Shown here piece after piece: positions 20,842 to 30,869 of a stretch of 64,000 bases of DNA (positions within the stretch are counted from its first letter, which is position 1; each line of letters starts with the position of its first letter). The stretch comes from Nymphaea colorata. Taxonomy: Eukaryota > Streptophyta > Magnoliopsida > Nymphaeales > Nymphaeaceae. Under the pieces are notes generated by a model that was given only the letters and a program-made list of their open reading frames with translations, ran no database searches and was not told where the DNA came from. A program made the position numbers and the translations under genes. The DNA lies in NCBI RefSeq assembly GCF_008831285.2, contig NC_045140.1:6241528-6305527 (forward strand), given 5' to 3'.

Positions 20842-23203
20842 TCAAACATTGGTTTGGCTGATCTGTTGTATAACATTTTTTACATGAGGAGAAAAATGTT
20901 CCATGCTAATTTGACTTTCAAATGTGTTTGACACCTTAGATTTTATATCAGTTGGTATCATTTGACAAGCTTTGCTGAAATAGCAATATTTCTGCACTAA
21001 CATCAACTTGAGGATCTTAGGGCAGACGTAGGGCCCGTTTGATGGGCAAGATATTTCTTGTAGCACCGGAAAAAAAAATCAAATTTTTAAAAATTTTTCT
21101 TGCCCATCAAACTTCGGATGAAAAATGTAACCGTTGAGTTGGTTTTAAGATTTTTTTTTTCAGAATTTTTTTTCCACCCCAAGGGGTGGAAAAAAAATTT
21201 CAAGATGAGAAAAGTAACTCTTGAGGTCTCAAAGCAATGCTTAGTCCAACGATTCACTTTTTTTTTTTTTTATCTTTCATTCATATCAAACTGAAAATTT
21301 TATTTCTTGGAACATACACATGTCCAGCAAACACAAAGGAGTTTTCGAAATCTGGATTTTGTTTCCATTTCTTTAATTCTTGAAATGAGTTTTTGAAAAT
21401 TTCTTTCCAACTCCATATTTTCAATGCATCAAGCGGCCCCCTTAAGGACCGAATTTGAAATCCCCATTTTACTTGTTGCATTGAGAAAAGGTCCCATAAT
21501 GAAAGTCCATGGACATCAAATCCCAAGGATCATAGGTAGAAGGCAATTATCAAATGCCCACTTTTATGCAAGCGGTTTGTCTGCAAATTTTGTAGTTTTC
21601 GAAAGCGGTTCCAATCTTGACAAAAACATGTACATGACAAAGTTACCTTGATTGGCCCAAATTTGGTTCAAACATGCTTTCAAAAACTCTTGGTTGATCA
21701 TTGCTTTAATCAAATCATACTTTATGATGAATTAAATATTAAATTATCAAGAAATTTAGCGTCAGAGACGCAGGCAGGAGGATGCATTGTGGGAGTCATA
21801 AGGTACAGACATGGCCGTAATATGTACATTTAGTATGACTGCATATGGAAAATATGCACATGTGGACAAACACGTATAGAAAGTATAGGACAACAAATAC
21901 GATGCATTTTTGTGCTCACCGAACGTTCTGGTATGTTGACTCGAGCTCGATAGTCTCTATCAAGATAATATTCAGTAATGAACCAGCCAGTGGGCTGATT
22001 GCCAACATGGTATCGGAACTTTGTTTTGGTTCCCAATCGTTCTTGTGCTGCATTGCGCACTGCTTCACTTGCACCACAAGATTGCCAAACCCCATGGCTG
22101 TTACTTCTTTGGTGGTTGTCCTTTATGAAGAAGAGCCAATCTGTCTGTCCAAGAGGATCCCCTATAGAAAAATGGCAAAAGAAAAGAAAGAAAATGCTGT
22201 TATAGAGAAACAAGGCGCCTAACATTCTACCGGCTATTGATCACTAAGCTGGTTATGTACTCCACCTAGTGCACAAAAAATTGTGCATTAGAGTATATAA
22301 TGACCAGAAAACCCAGTGGTCTGTAAAATAGGAAATTCCCAGAAGGGGACAAAAATAGGTAATAAAAAAGTAAAGCCCAAAAAGAATATTACTTAAAAAA
22401 TGTCAAAATACCCAAACTCCCACCTTCTTTTCTCTAGGCACATATTTGTTGCATGCACCATGTCACATTTCTGTTGACCAAGTAGCTGCACTAAACCCCT
22501 TCTAATGTGACTCTTTGAGGTCATTCGGCAGAAGAAAATTGTGTGTGTGTTCAATGAATCTTTGCCAAATACTGAGCACTGCTTGAACAAGCATTCCATG
22601 AATTTGTCTCAATATTTATGGTAAATTTGTGAAACAGTACTTACACATTGTTCCTCATGACAAAATGTACACCGTTTTCAACTTTCCTATTAATATATAA
22701 ACAGACATGTAGGGTTGGAGACCGTGGTAAAGGCCATGGCTATACTAAAGATTTTTTAGAAAAACCGCCCTTATAATTTATTTCAGAATAAGGCTTGGCC
22801 CCTTAAAAAATATCGAAGATTATATAAATCAGCCTCCGCTCTTGCAAAGACCGTATTCTTAGCTCCCTGCTTGCAGATTTACAACACTAATTTTTGTGGC
22901 AAAAGTGGGTTGGATTTGAATAAGTTACACAATCAAACCATAAGGACCATTGGTAGATCTATAGCTGGATCAACACAAATAACTCTTATAGTTCAACCAT
23001 TTTGGCGAAAAAATAGATTAAATTATGTTACATTGCAGTTAAAATTTCCAAATGAGATCTAGAGAGAGAAGCCCTATACCTAGTAAGAACGATGGATCTT
23101 TTTTGTAGAAACCAGGCATCTCTTGAATCAAGACAGAACCACGGGGGTGCCTATTCTTTGGGCCCAAGTATAAGGTAATCAAATCAACATCTGATTGACC
23201 CAT
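20842..23203 (-). CDS. NAC-domain-like protein, N-terminally shortened, three-exon model
   Basis: Exons on the minus strand: 23203-23080, 22161-21920 and 20991-20842, 171 residues, all with GT-AG junctions in phase. Exon 1 (DLITLYLGPKNRHP, then LIQEMPGFYKKDPSFLL) matches NAC subdomains A(end)-B. Exon 2 has TDWLFFIKDNHQRSNSHGVW and TGWFITEYYLD, matching C to E (W-FF, G-W, W-HEY-L in the family). NAC proteins are plant transcription factors, but the opening LPPGFRFHPTDEE segment is absent. Exon 1 begins MGQSDVD after a TATA box, and no coding sequence is seen upstream. The invariant GYWK reads GVWQ. Exons 1 and 2 are well supported. Exon 3 is a prediction; without its splice exon 2 would read on to a stop at 21830 (151 residues). 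It could be a regulatory small NAC, a divergent subfamily member or a decaying gene. Confidence 0.55.
21031..21441. mobile_element. Non-autonomous TIR element C (Harbinger-like MITE) in NAC intron 2
   Basis: Left end GGGCCCGTTTGATG and inverted right end GGGGGCCGCTTGATG are flanked by GTA and TTA (one mismatch in a 3-bp target). The left end also folds on itself: GTTTGATGGGCAAGA (21037-21051) is perfectly inverted at 21098-21112. A second hairpin lies at 21164-21199. The 411-bp element has no coding capacity. Confidence 0.7.
21164..21199. other. 17-bp hairpin inside TIR element C
   Basis: A run of AA, eight T and CCACCCC is followed by a 2-nt AA loop and the exact inverse GGGGTGG, eight A and TT. 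It starts 133 bp from the element's left end. Confidence 0.9.
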
Positions 23204-23274
23204 GGTTAAATCCAAATTTAACTCTCTCTCTCTTGGCCTCCGAACTGAGTGTCATCACTTTCACATTGAGTGCC

Positions 23275-23282
23275 TATTTATA
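23275..23282 (-). promoter_or_regulatory. TATA box of the NAC-like gene
   Basis: TATAAATA on the minus strand, 72 bp upstream of the ATG at 23203, with a short GA-rich leader between. It supports the chosen start codon. Confidence 0.65.
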
Positions 23283-24228
23283 ATTAGGAAAGGAGGTGGC
23301 TTAATCTTCTTTCTTGGTTGCTTCCATACACCTCATATTTCCATTCATATTAACAAAATCTTTTTTATCTATATATGTCTCTTAAAAATCTTATGAAATC
23401 ATTACACATTAAATCTTTTTTTTTTTATAAGCAAAGTTGGAGTTGTGCAACCCTTAGGATATACTTTCTCAACTGATCGGATTTGCATTGGATATACCTT
23501 TCTCATATTCAATTTATTTGATGTTTAAGCATTTAAATTCAAATGCATATGTAGAAAAGTGTTATAGCATGTTTTAAGCCAATTTTTAAATGGACATTTG
23601 AATGTGATCTGAATCCATTTAGATCGAATGGAAACAACGTTCAAATATATATATATATATATATGGACATTAGATAAAAGCGGAAAGTTTAGATGACTAT
23701 ACTAATGCTTACAATATGACTAGACATATACTTAAAATAGAACCTAAGTTCTACTCAATGTTATTTGCAAATGTGACTTCAATCTAGTATTTCTTAATCG
23801 GATGTTATATTTTTTACTTATCTGACTTATTTAAATTAAGAAATTTGGTTGGGTATCTAATCCCAATTTGATCCATTGACGTGCCTAATTAAGAGATTGT
23901 ACAGAGTCATTTTTTGGCAACAAACGTCAAAGCCTCTTCCCCAATGATTTACATCGAAAGTAACATAAAGAAATGTGCACTTCTATTGAACTCTTGCAAG
24001 CTTTCCTTATTTACATTAACCCCCTAGTAGGGTGGTGGAACTCTTACCAACATGAGAACAATATATTGGTGGTGATCAAGATATGTGATGTACTGGTTAA
24101 CAACATCATTCCCCAACTTTTCAATGCTCAGTGTGTCTTTTGGAACACACTGGACGGGTAAAAGCTGATCCATTTTTGCTTCATCAACTGACGTACGAGT
24201 GAAATTTTTGAGAAAAAATTGCCGTATG
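23283..24228. other. Upstream region of the NAC-like gene, no other gene seen
   Basis: AT-rich sequence with a short TA run (23645-23664). Confidence 0.5.
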
Positions 24229-24231
24229 TAA

Positions 24232-25241
24232 GGCCCCGTTTGATGCACGGAAATTTTCCTGTGCATCGGGTAAAGTTAACTTTTTTGTACGGAATTTATG
24301 CATTCAATCAAACACTCAAAATTTTAACCCGAAAAATTGGTATGATGAGGGTAAACTTACCGCGCAAAAAAGTCGGCCTTCCAGAAGGAAGGCCGACTTT
24401 TTTCGGTGGATTTTTTCTCTGCCTGTTAGGGCATCCTCTCTCATCTCTCTTTCTCGCTACTCCTTCCATCTTCTCTTTGTCGAAGCCGGTGCTTCGTCTT
24501 CTTCCTCTACCTCCTTTTCGCGGAGCTCCATTGGAACGTCCGGTAAGGTGGCCTTCCTTCTCCCCTCTCTCCCTCTGTTTCTGCTCTATGGTGCCAAAAT
24601 CCCTTTCTCCCACTTCCCTTCCCCAGCGTGTGGTTGGTTTTGGCTGAAAGAAGTTGCAGTTGCAACTGGCGGTAGGTCGAGCAAAAACTTGGCTATCATC
24701 GCCACCAAAATCCTTTCGATCTCTCCATGTGAGTCCCCGTTTGATGTTTCCATTTAGTGTTTGGTGAGTCGAGCAAGAACAGGATAAGTTTTTTCCTTTG
24801 ATTCGTTGCCTGATTCCTATGTCAGGACGGAAGAAGTAATGCCACTTGGTCATATACAAGAACTTGATTGTTGATTTGTTCTATTGGTTTTGAACAATTG
24901 TAGATTACGAATACAAAGTCAGGTTTTATTTCAATAACAAAAACAAGCATGAGCTTCGATTTCTTTGATTTACTGTCTGTTTTGCTCAGCGGGCCCAATC
25001 ATGCACACAAGCACATGGACTACTGCATGGCCGTCTACACATTTATTGAGTTGTTTGTGGGGAATATCCCGAACTTGCATAAAACATGCTTGCATGTGTT
25101 TTTGGAATCTCTACCCATGAATGTGAATTCTATGTTTCTAGTTATTTGAAAAATATAACTGGTCTTTGCTTTATTTTATCATATGCACCATACACAGTTA
25201 ATTTTTACCCGGCAAAAAACTATCCTGCCATCAAACAGGGC
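24232..25241. mobile_element. Non-autonomous TIR element A (Harbinger-like)
   Basis: Left end GGCCCCGTTTGATG and inverted right end GCCCTGTTTGATG are flanked by a perfect TAA target duplication (24229-24231 and 25242-25244). Further in, CGGGTAAA-TTAAC is shared between the two ends. A 1010-bp body with CT-rich sequence gives long frames on both strands (183 codons on the minus strand), but none has a transposase motif. Confidence 0.8.
24366..24403. other. 17-bp hairpin inside TIR element A
   Basis: AAAAAAGTCGGCCTTCC, a 4-nt AGAA loop, then the exact inverse ending in six T. It starts 134 bp from the left end of the element. Confidence 0.93.
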
Positions 25242-25244
25242 TAA

Positions 25245-27395
25245 AGGTTGAAACCTTGGTTTTTTTTTTGGTGGGGGGTGGGTAGGGAAACCTGGTCCAA
25301 CTATTTTTTTGAAGATTTTTGCCCGTCATATTCCATTCTATCAAATATGCCTCAAAATATGTGACTTGTTCTTCTTAGCTATGTGAAATAACATTTCTTT
25401 ATGTGGCACACCAGTGTGTAGGCTCTTCACAAGCCAAGTTGGAGATGAATTTGTTCAACTTGAAATTAGCTGATGTCCTAGTAGGGCCATCTCTGCTACA
25501 AGAAATAGAGATGGGACCCATCTTATTAGTACAAGAATTTGTCATTCCTGGTGCCTTTACTAGAGATAATCGATCAAAGGTCCAAATTAACTTGCTTAAA
25601 CACTAAATGCCTAACTGTTATGCCTCAATCCTAATGAACAACATGAGAAGCTAAGGCATTTGCACATGAGCCTAGAATTTGGAAGATGAATTAATTTTAG
25701 AAGACTAAGGGGACTCTCAAGCTGTCAACAATGAAAAGGACTAAAATGACCTTTCATCATATGATCATGACATGGGGCATACATCTATGTGATGCATGCA
25801 AATTTTACAAAAATGATTGATAAATCTAATGGAAAATAGATTTAGAAATCGAATTAAAATTTGATTTCGAAAACAAATTTTATGTTGGACTTCAAAAGAA
25901 ATTTGAAAAGACATTTTGAATTCATGAATCAAAGTTTGAAGGTGTGCCCTAGAAGGTGCCAAGGAATTTGACCATCCCCGCACCCCAGCTATGGACAATG
26001 GCCTGTGTTATATTGAACGCATTTGATTCCTAATAGGCAGTGCATATGTGCAACACATAAAAGTATTAAAGATGGTTTATATGGATGCATGACAAACCAT
26101 TCTATGCACACTACACGGCAATCAAATTACAAGCGATGCAATCCCATTTAACGTATAAAAGATAAAAATATTGCACTAAAGTCATGCTAGCAAAACAAAG
26201 ACACTAAGAACACAGAAGAACAAACATGAGAAAACATGAAGTGTGTGCAACCCGAGGTAAGTCCAATGTGAAATATTTATCGGTACTTGGCCTTATATGT
26301 TGCATATTGTGCTCCCACTAATGCATGCAATCCTAGACAAACATGCAACTCAGAAACGTAGAAAACTAGCTTAGCTCACAGAAGTCAAAATGATCAACAA
26401 TAGAGACAAAACAAAAGTGACAAAATTTGGACTATGGCTTTTAGACACGTAAAAGGACACTACGAAAGTGACAAATTCAGAAAACCTATCCAGAAAGAAA
26501 GAGAGAAATTACTCAATAGACGGATGTAAAAGTTCTGTTTTTGCAGAAAACAAAACAAAGCAATGTAGAAAAACTACACAAATTTCTAAGAAGAGGAACA
26601 TAGCCTAACGACCTTAAATTATTGCAAATTGCTTAGACAACATCTAGACATATCCAACTAACACCTCAAAGTGACAAAATAAGAAAACAATGGCCGGAAC
26701 TCAAGCTAAGACTTCACCAAATTGATGCTAGAAAATTTATTTTGCAAATGTGCAGAAACACACTTATGGTCTGACAAGCAACTTCGAGCAAGCAAAAAGG
26801 GAACCAAACATACTCACTTTGGGCCGACAATTGGTCGGCTAACTAAGAGTATGTACATTAACCAAATGAATTTTACCTCATCTTGATATCATTTCCTGGC
26901 CAAGACATACGAGACCTTGAAATCAGGGGTTTGATAAAATCGTGATAGTGATTATAAGTGCAGAAAACAAAAAAGAAAATGACAAAATGGTCAACTTAAG
27001 ATGGAAAAAATCAATCGTAACAGACATAAACCTAGCTAAATCTTAACATGGAGACTCTTGGTGTGTGGGACACATGATCCCACCTTGCGGTTTCGTCAAA
27101 CAATTTTCACCTTGGTTTTAGAGAACCCGAAAGAGATTTGTTCAAATTTGCGAAGACCATAGGGTGAAACATAACAAAAAATATATTACAAGTGGGAAAA
27201 CCAAGGCTAAAACTCAGATATATATCAAGAAAATGTGTCACTTCTTATCTTCCTTCTTTCTGCAAGAATTATAATTGCAAAAAAAAAAAAATTCTAGTAA
27301 TCTGACTAGCAGAAGAGTTAAATGACATGAAAAATTACATCGTAACATCATCTACCACATCAATTAGGATGCATTCGTTATTTTGTCCATAAGAT
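25245..27395. other. Intergenic DNA, no gene seen
   Basis: A frame at 25403-25606 (67 codons) has no recognisable motif and no splice context. The remainder is AT-rich unique-looking sequence without repeats I can name. Confidence 0.5.
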
Positions 27396-27617
27396 TCATA
27401 TGACAGCGTATATGTTGCTTCCTTTCTTTTTCAGCTCTGCCATCACATTGGCCTTCTTATCTTCAGGAGTTGCTTGATCGAATGTTTCAAATGTCCAACC
27501 GTTGAAAAAAATCCCTACAGAAGCAATTGTCTTTGTCATTTAAAGTCGATGAACAAAAAACCACAGTGACATAGTTGTGAACTCACCGTCCGTTTCTTTT
27601 GTTGCAATTCTCCCCAT
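27396..27617 (-). CDS. Small two-exon gene, 49-residue protein of unknown function
   Basis: Exon 1 (27617-27587) encodes MGRIATKETD plus one base. Exon 2 (27514-27396) continues GIFFNGWTFETFDQATPED and ends KKKGSNIYAVI, then TGA. The 72-bp intron has a consensus donor CG|GTGAGT and acceptor TTCTGTAG|GG, and the phase is exact. An in-frame TGA 21 nt before the ATG fixes the start. The peptide has no signal peptide or membrane segment. It has an aromatic N-terminal half and a charged helix-like stretch (PEDKKANVMAELKKK). I do not recognise the family. It lies about 390 bp downstream of the ZIP-a stop codon, on the same strand. It could be a conserved small protein or a surviving piece of a larger gene. 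It is too short for ordinary gene callers. Confidence 0.6.
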
Positions 27618-28008
27618 TTTTGCTTCAATGCCAAGCTTTCTTCACCGGCACCCTCTGCTTTCCTTCCTTCCTTTAACGAAAACCTCTCTCTCCTTTTTTT
27701 CTTAAAATGCATGCGACATGAAGGAAAATACGTTTGTTGCGTTATTACTGAAACTTTACATATGCATATAGGGTCTATCCTATAAGGACATTCAATTAAA
27801 TATGGACATAAACCTTTTCATTCACTAAAGTCAATACTATAACTTTACATACTAGTAGGGTCCACCCCCAGTCTAACAAATGATTTTCCTTCCACATCAA
27901 AGCAAAAGAAAGAAATGAAAAATCAAAAGGAAGAACCCATTTACAATTCAAAACTCCCCATATTAAGCAACACACAATTTATTCCTAGTATTTTGTCGAC
28001 TCTCCCGT
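27618..28008 (-). other. Spacer between ZIP-a and the small gene
   Basis: Holds the 3' untranslated region of ZIP-a and any promoter of the small gene. No clear TATA box stands out. Confidence 0.4.
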
Positions 28009-29356
28009 TTATGCCCACTTGGCCATGAAGGACATTCCCCCACAACCCAAGAAAACCGCCATGTACGCCTCGAACTGAAGCTTCAGGTTGCCCTGCAACT
28101 TGGGACCCAAGAAATCTGCTGCCAGAAGATCCACCAGCGCCATGTAGTTCAGCAGCCCTGCCGAACAAGCGTTCAGAAGTCCCTGCACAATGAGCGCCGT
28201 GGGGCTGGTGTCGCTGTAGACGTTGGACAGGCCAATCCCCATGGCCACCCCAAATGGAGTGGTTACCGAGAAGAAGAATGCCATGATCGCTTTAGCCTTC
28301 AGCTTGTAATCAGCCTGCGCATATTTTTCTCTAAATCAAGACCGTGTGAAGGTGACAGATAACAGATATAGACAGCTTAGATAGACAAAGCAGTTGCAGA
28401 GTAAGTTTAGGAAGAAGAATGAGTTAACAAGGCAGATATATTTGGTGTAAACCTGGAGGATGCAGCCACCGAGGCCCATGCCTTCGAAGAGTTGGTGGAA
28501 GCAAAGGGCAGCGACCAAGGGCCTGATTGTGCAGGGGTTATCAGAAGCGCCCAGGGAGAGGCCTATTACAACTGAGTGCACCACGATCCCCAGTTCAAGC
28601 ACCTGTATAAACAATGGCTTCAGCACTCTTTTAGATATTACTAAAATCACAAGAACGTCGATTTATACTGGTTTATACACATAAGAGCTATGATGAGCAT
28701 GGACGGAGATAGAAAATTTTGCTTAAGGGACACTAATTATATAATTTAAAAATTTCAAGAGGTGTCTCTATGTAAATGAGAAAAACTGCAATGAAATTTT
28801 AATATGAAAATAAAATGGGCTTGTGTGGCCACTTGCCCACGCTAGCTTCTGCCGCTGGTGATGGGTAAGAACTAACTCTGAAAGTCTACGTCCCATATCA
28901 GCTGATACCAAAAGCATACAGGGCTAATACGGTTTTGTCTAATTTTTTGAATTTTAGTTTGCAAATTTCACCGTCCAGAAGAGAGTGAAGCTTCTCGCCT
29001 TTTCCTTTAGATTTAGAGTTACATTAGTATCAAGTAGTAAGGTTGTGCACGCTTCAACTTGCATATAAGACCCACCCCATTATAATACAGAAATATAGCT
29101 TCCCTGCAGGGTTGAACCTCTAACTTGCCACATAATGCATCTCAAGCCCAGTTATGCCCCTCTAAACAATTTTGTGAATTTAAAAATTTGAAAAACAGAA
29201 AGATACATGCCTCTGGATATTGGCTGATAAATAGGGCGTCAGTTCACTGTAATAGTGCATATGAGACAAGACTGAAAATAAATAAACTTATATTTGGAGA
29301 TTGAGAACTTTCAAGGGTTTATAAATCTTGGTTTTCATATATAGGAAAGACTCTCC

Positions 29357-29399
<43 letters not shown>

Positions 29400-30425
29400 G
29401 CCAAAGGAAATGGTTTCCGAGGCAAACACATGAGAGTTCTTTTAAAATTTGGATCGATGGCTAAAAGAAAGGGAGTCAGCTCAATTTTTTCTGAGTATAT
29501 AATTTTACAAAAAGGACCACTGCTTGCAATTTTTCGATAAGATATATATTTTCATAAAAGCTGTCAAATAAGCATGAAATAAATAGAACTTTTGGTGATA
29601 TCGGCCGTTAAATAGTACGAGAAATGCTCATCTTTTGGTGGGACTTTCATTTAACGGTTACTTTAAAAAAATATAGGCAGAATTATGACGCAAACTTGAG
29701 CAAATTTTGTTGAAAAGTTAAATTTGTTTTTGTAAAAAAAATCCTTCATGTTTGCAGAATTTTTTAGAAACAAGTAAAAGAAAACGAAAGAATGGAAGAA
29801 AGAGATGCGGAGCGGCACTCTCACAGACCTGAGCCACGATGCGGTGACGCAAAAGCTTCTGATCCTTCCGGTCCTTATCCGTGCCGGCGGCCGTAACTGC
29901 GCCCGCCTCCGCGTCTCCAACCGCGGCCATCTCGCAAGCCATGTTGGTCGCCGCCACCTTCCCGTGGAGGCTCGTCGCGAACGAGTCGACCATGAGCGTG
30001 AAGACGGCCGACAGCATCGCCACGAAGGTGGTGAACGGGAAGTTCCGCCAAGGCGCCCCCGGCAGGCACTGCGACGTCAGGTTGTTGAAGGAGTCCGGCA
30101 GTACGTGCATAAACCCCGTCGCCAGGATCACCCCGCTGGAGAACGCCTTGACGATCGCGAACACATTCCCATCGGGGCTCAGCACCGGCGCTGAGCGTGT
30201 TACGAGGGGCAGGCACACCCCGACCATGCTGGCCACCAGGATGGCGAAGATGGCGATTATTTTCAGCCGGCGCGCAGTCAACGTGTCGTGGCACTCCCCG
30301 GCCTTCCTTTCGCAGACTCCCGCGGGCTCGGCGGTGGCTTCTGCGAGCGTCGAAAGCAAGACGACGGCGATCACCACGAAGAGAAGGCGAGCGACCGGAG
30401 AAGGCGAACACGACAGGGACGCCAT
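28009..30425 (-). CDS. ZIP family metal transporter (IRT1/ZIP8-like), copy a
   Basis: Three coding exons on the minus strand: 30425-29829, 28602-28453 and 28314-28009 (597, 150 and 306 nt), giving 350 residues with GT-AG introns of 1226 and 138 bp, both phase 0. ZIP proteins carry Zn2+, Fe2+ and related divalent cations into the cytosol across eight membrane helices. A signal peptide (1-29) is followed by helix I near 54-75 and FMHVLPDS (His107, Asp111). Helix IV is [14 protein letters not shown] (His208, Ser209, Gly213), helix V is [12 protein letters not shown] (His235, Glu239), and the C-terminus is AKWA. The helix III-IV loop (about 154-195) has histidine only at its edges, unlike the usual HxHxHx cluster. 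Intron 1 contains a TA tract and a TE relic. The gene looks intact. Confidence 0.95.
28690..28870. mobile_element. Relic of a GTGGCGGAGCC-type element in ZIP-a intron 1
   Basis: ATGGACGGAGATAGAAAATT on the left and GCTAGCTTCTGCCGCTG on the right are degenerate inverted ends. Related words occur at 20.57, 33.28, 39.07 and 48.03 kb. Confidence 0.4.
29361..29398. repeat. (TA)n microsatellite in ZIP-a intron 1
   Basis: About 19 TA units. Confidence 0.97.
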
Positions 30426-30513
30426 TTTTAAAATTCTTCGGGTCTCTTCTTTCTTCTGCGTCGTCCTTTCTCAGATGTGCTGCTCGTCTGCTTCGGGAGC
30501 CTGAATAAGTAAA

Positions 30514-30532
30514 GAGTGCGGACACGCGGCCG
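30514..30532 (-). promoter_or_regulatory. Conserved proximal promoter block of ZIP-a
   Basis: GAGTGCGGACACGCGGCC (plus-strand reading) lies about 90 bp upstream of the ATG. ZIP-b has GAGTACGGTCACACGGCC at about 75 bp (36224-36241). Conservation between duplicates suggests a shared regulatory site. Its factor is unknown. Confidence 0.45.
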
Positions 30533-30722
30533 CAAGAGTACGTAGAAGCCGATGCTGGTCAGGCGTGGGGCTTACTCGTGTCGGGGTGCTGACGTGAGAT
30601 ATTTGAGGCTCGATTGGACAACTTTGCCCTTGACAACGGCCTTATTCCCTTGAATCTTGGGGCTTTGCTCATGGGTTTTGGTGCTGGCTTAGGGGTCAAA
30701 CATGGGAATAAAGTTGGTGGCT

Positions 30723-30796
30723 GTTTTGACCTGGGCAACGTCAACGGGTGGAAGAACATGCCGGAGCACGGCAGACACGTTCCCGTGGTCAGTGAC
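30723..30796 (-). promoter_or_regulatory. Conserved distal promoter block of ZIP-a
   Basis: About 74 bp containing TTTTGACCTGGG, ATGCCGGAGCACGG and CACGTTCCCGTGGTC. It starts 298 bp upstream of the ATG. It aligns with 36443-36515 of ZIP-b, 292 bp upstream of its ATG. TTGACC is a W-box core. Confidence 0.5.
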
Positions 30797-30869
30797 TTTT
30801 GGCGCCTGTGTCACTCAGCATCGGAACTAAATAAAAATTTGAAGTTAATTGTGTTTGGGCGAGATTAGG

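Noticed and set aside
24308-24859. 183-codon minus-strand frame in TIR element A
   Set aside because: No transposase motif. The frame starts in the inner flank, crosses the hairpin and is Arg-rich low-complexity.
29718-30525. Alternative frames of 200 or more codons over ZIP-a exon 1 on both strands
   Set aside because: Shadows of the GC-rich exon. Only the frame starting at 30425 gives the ZIP protein and joins exons 2 and 3 in phase.
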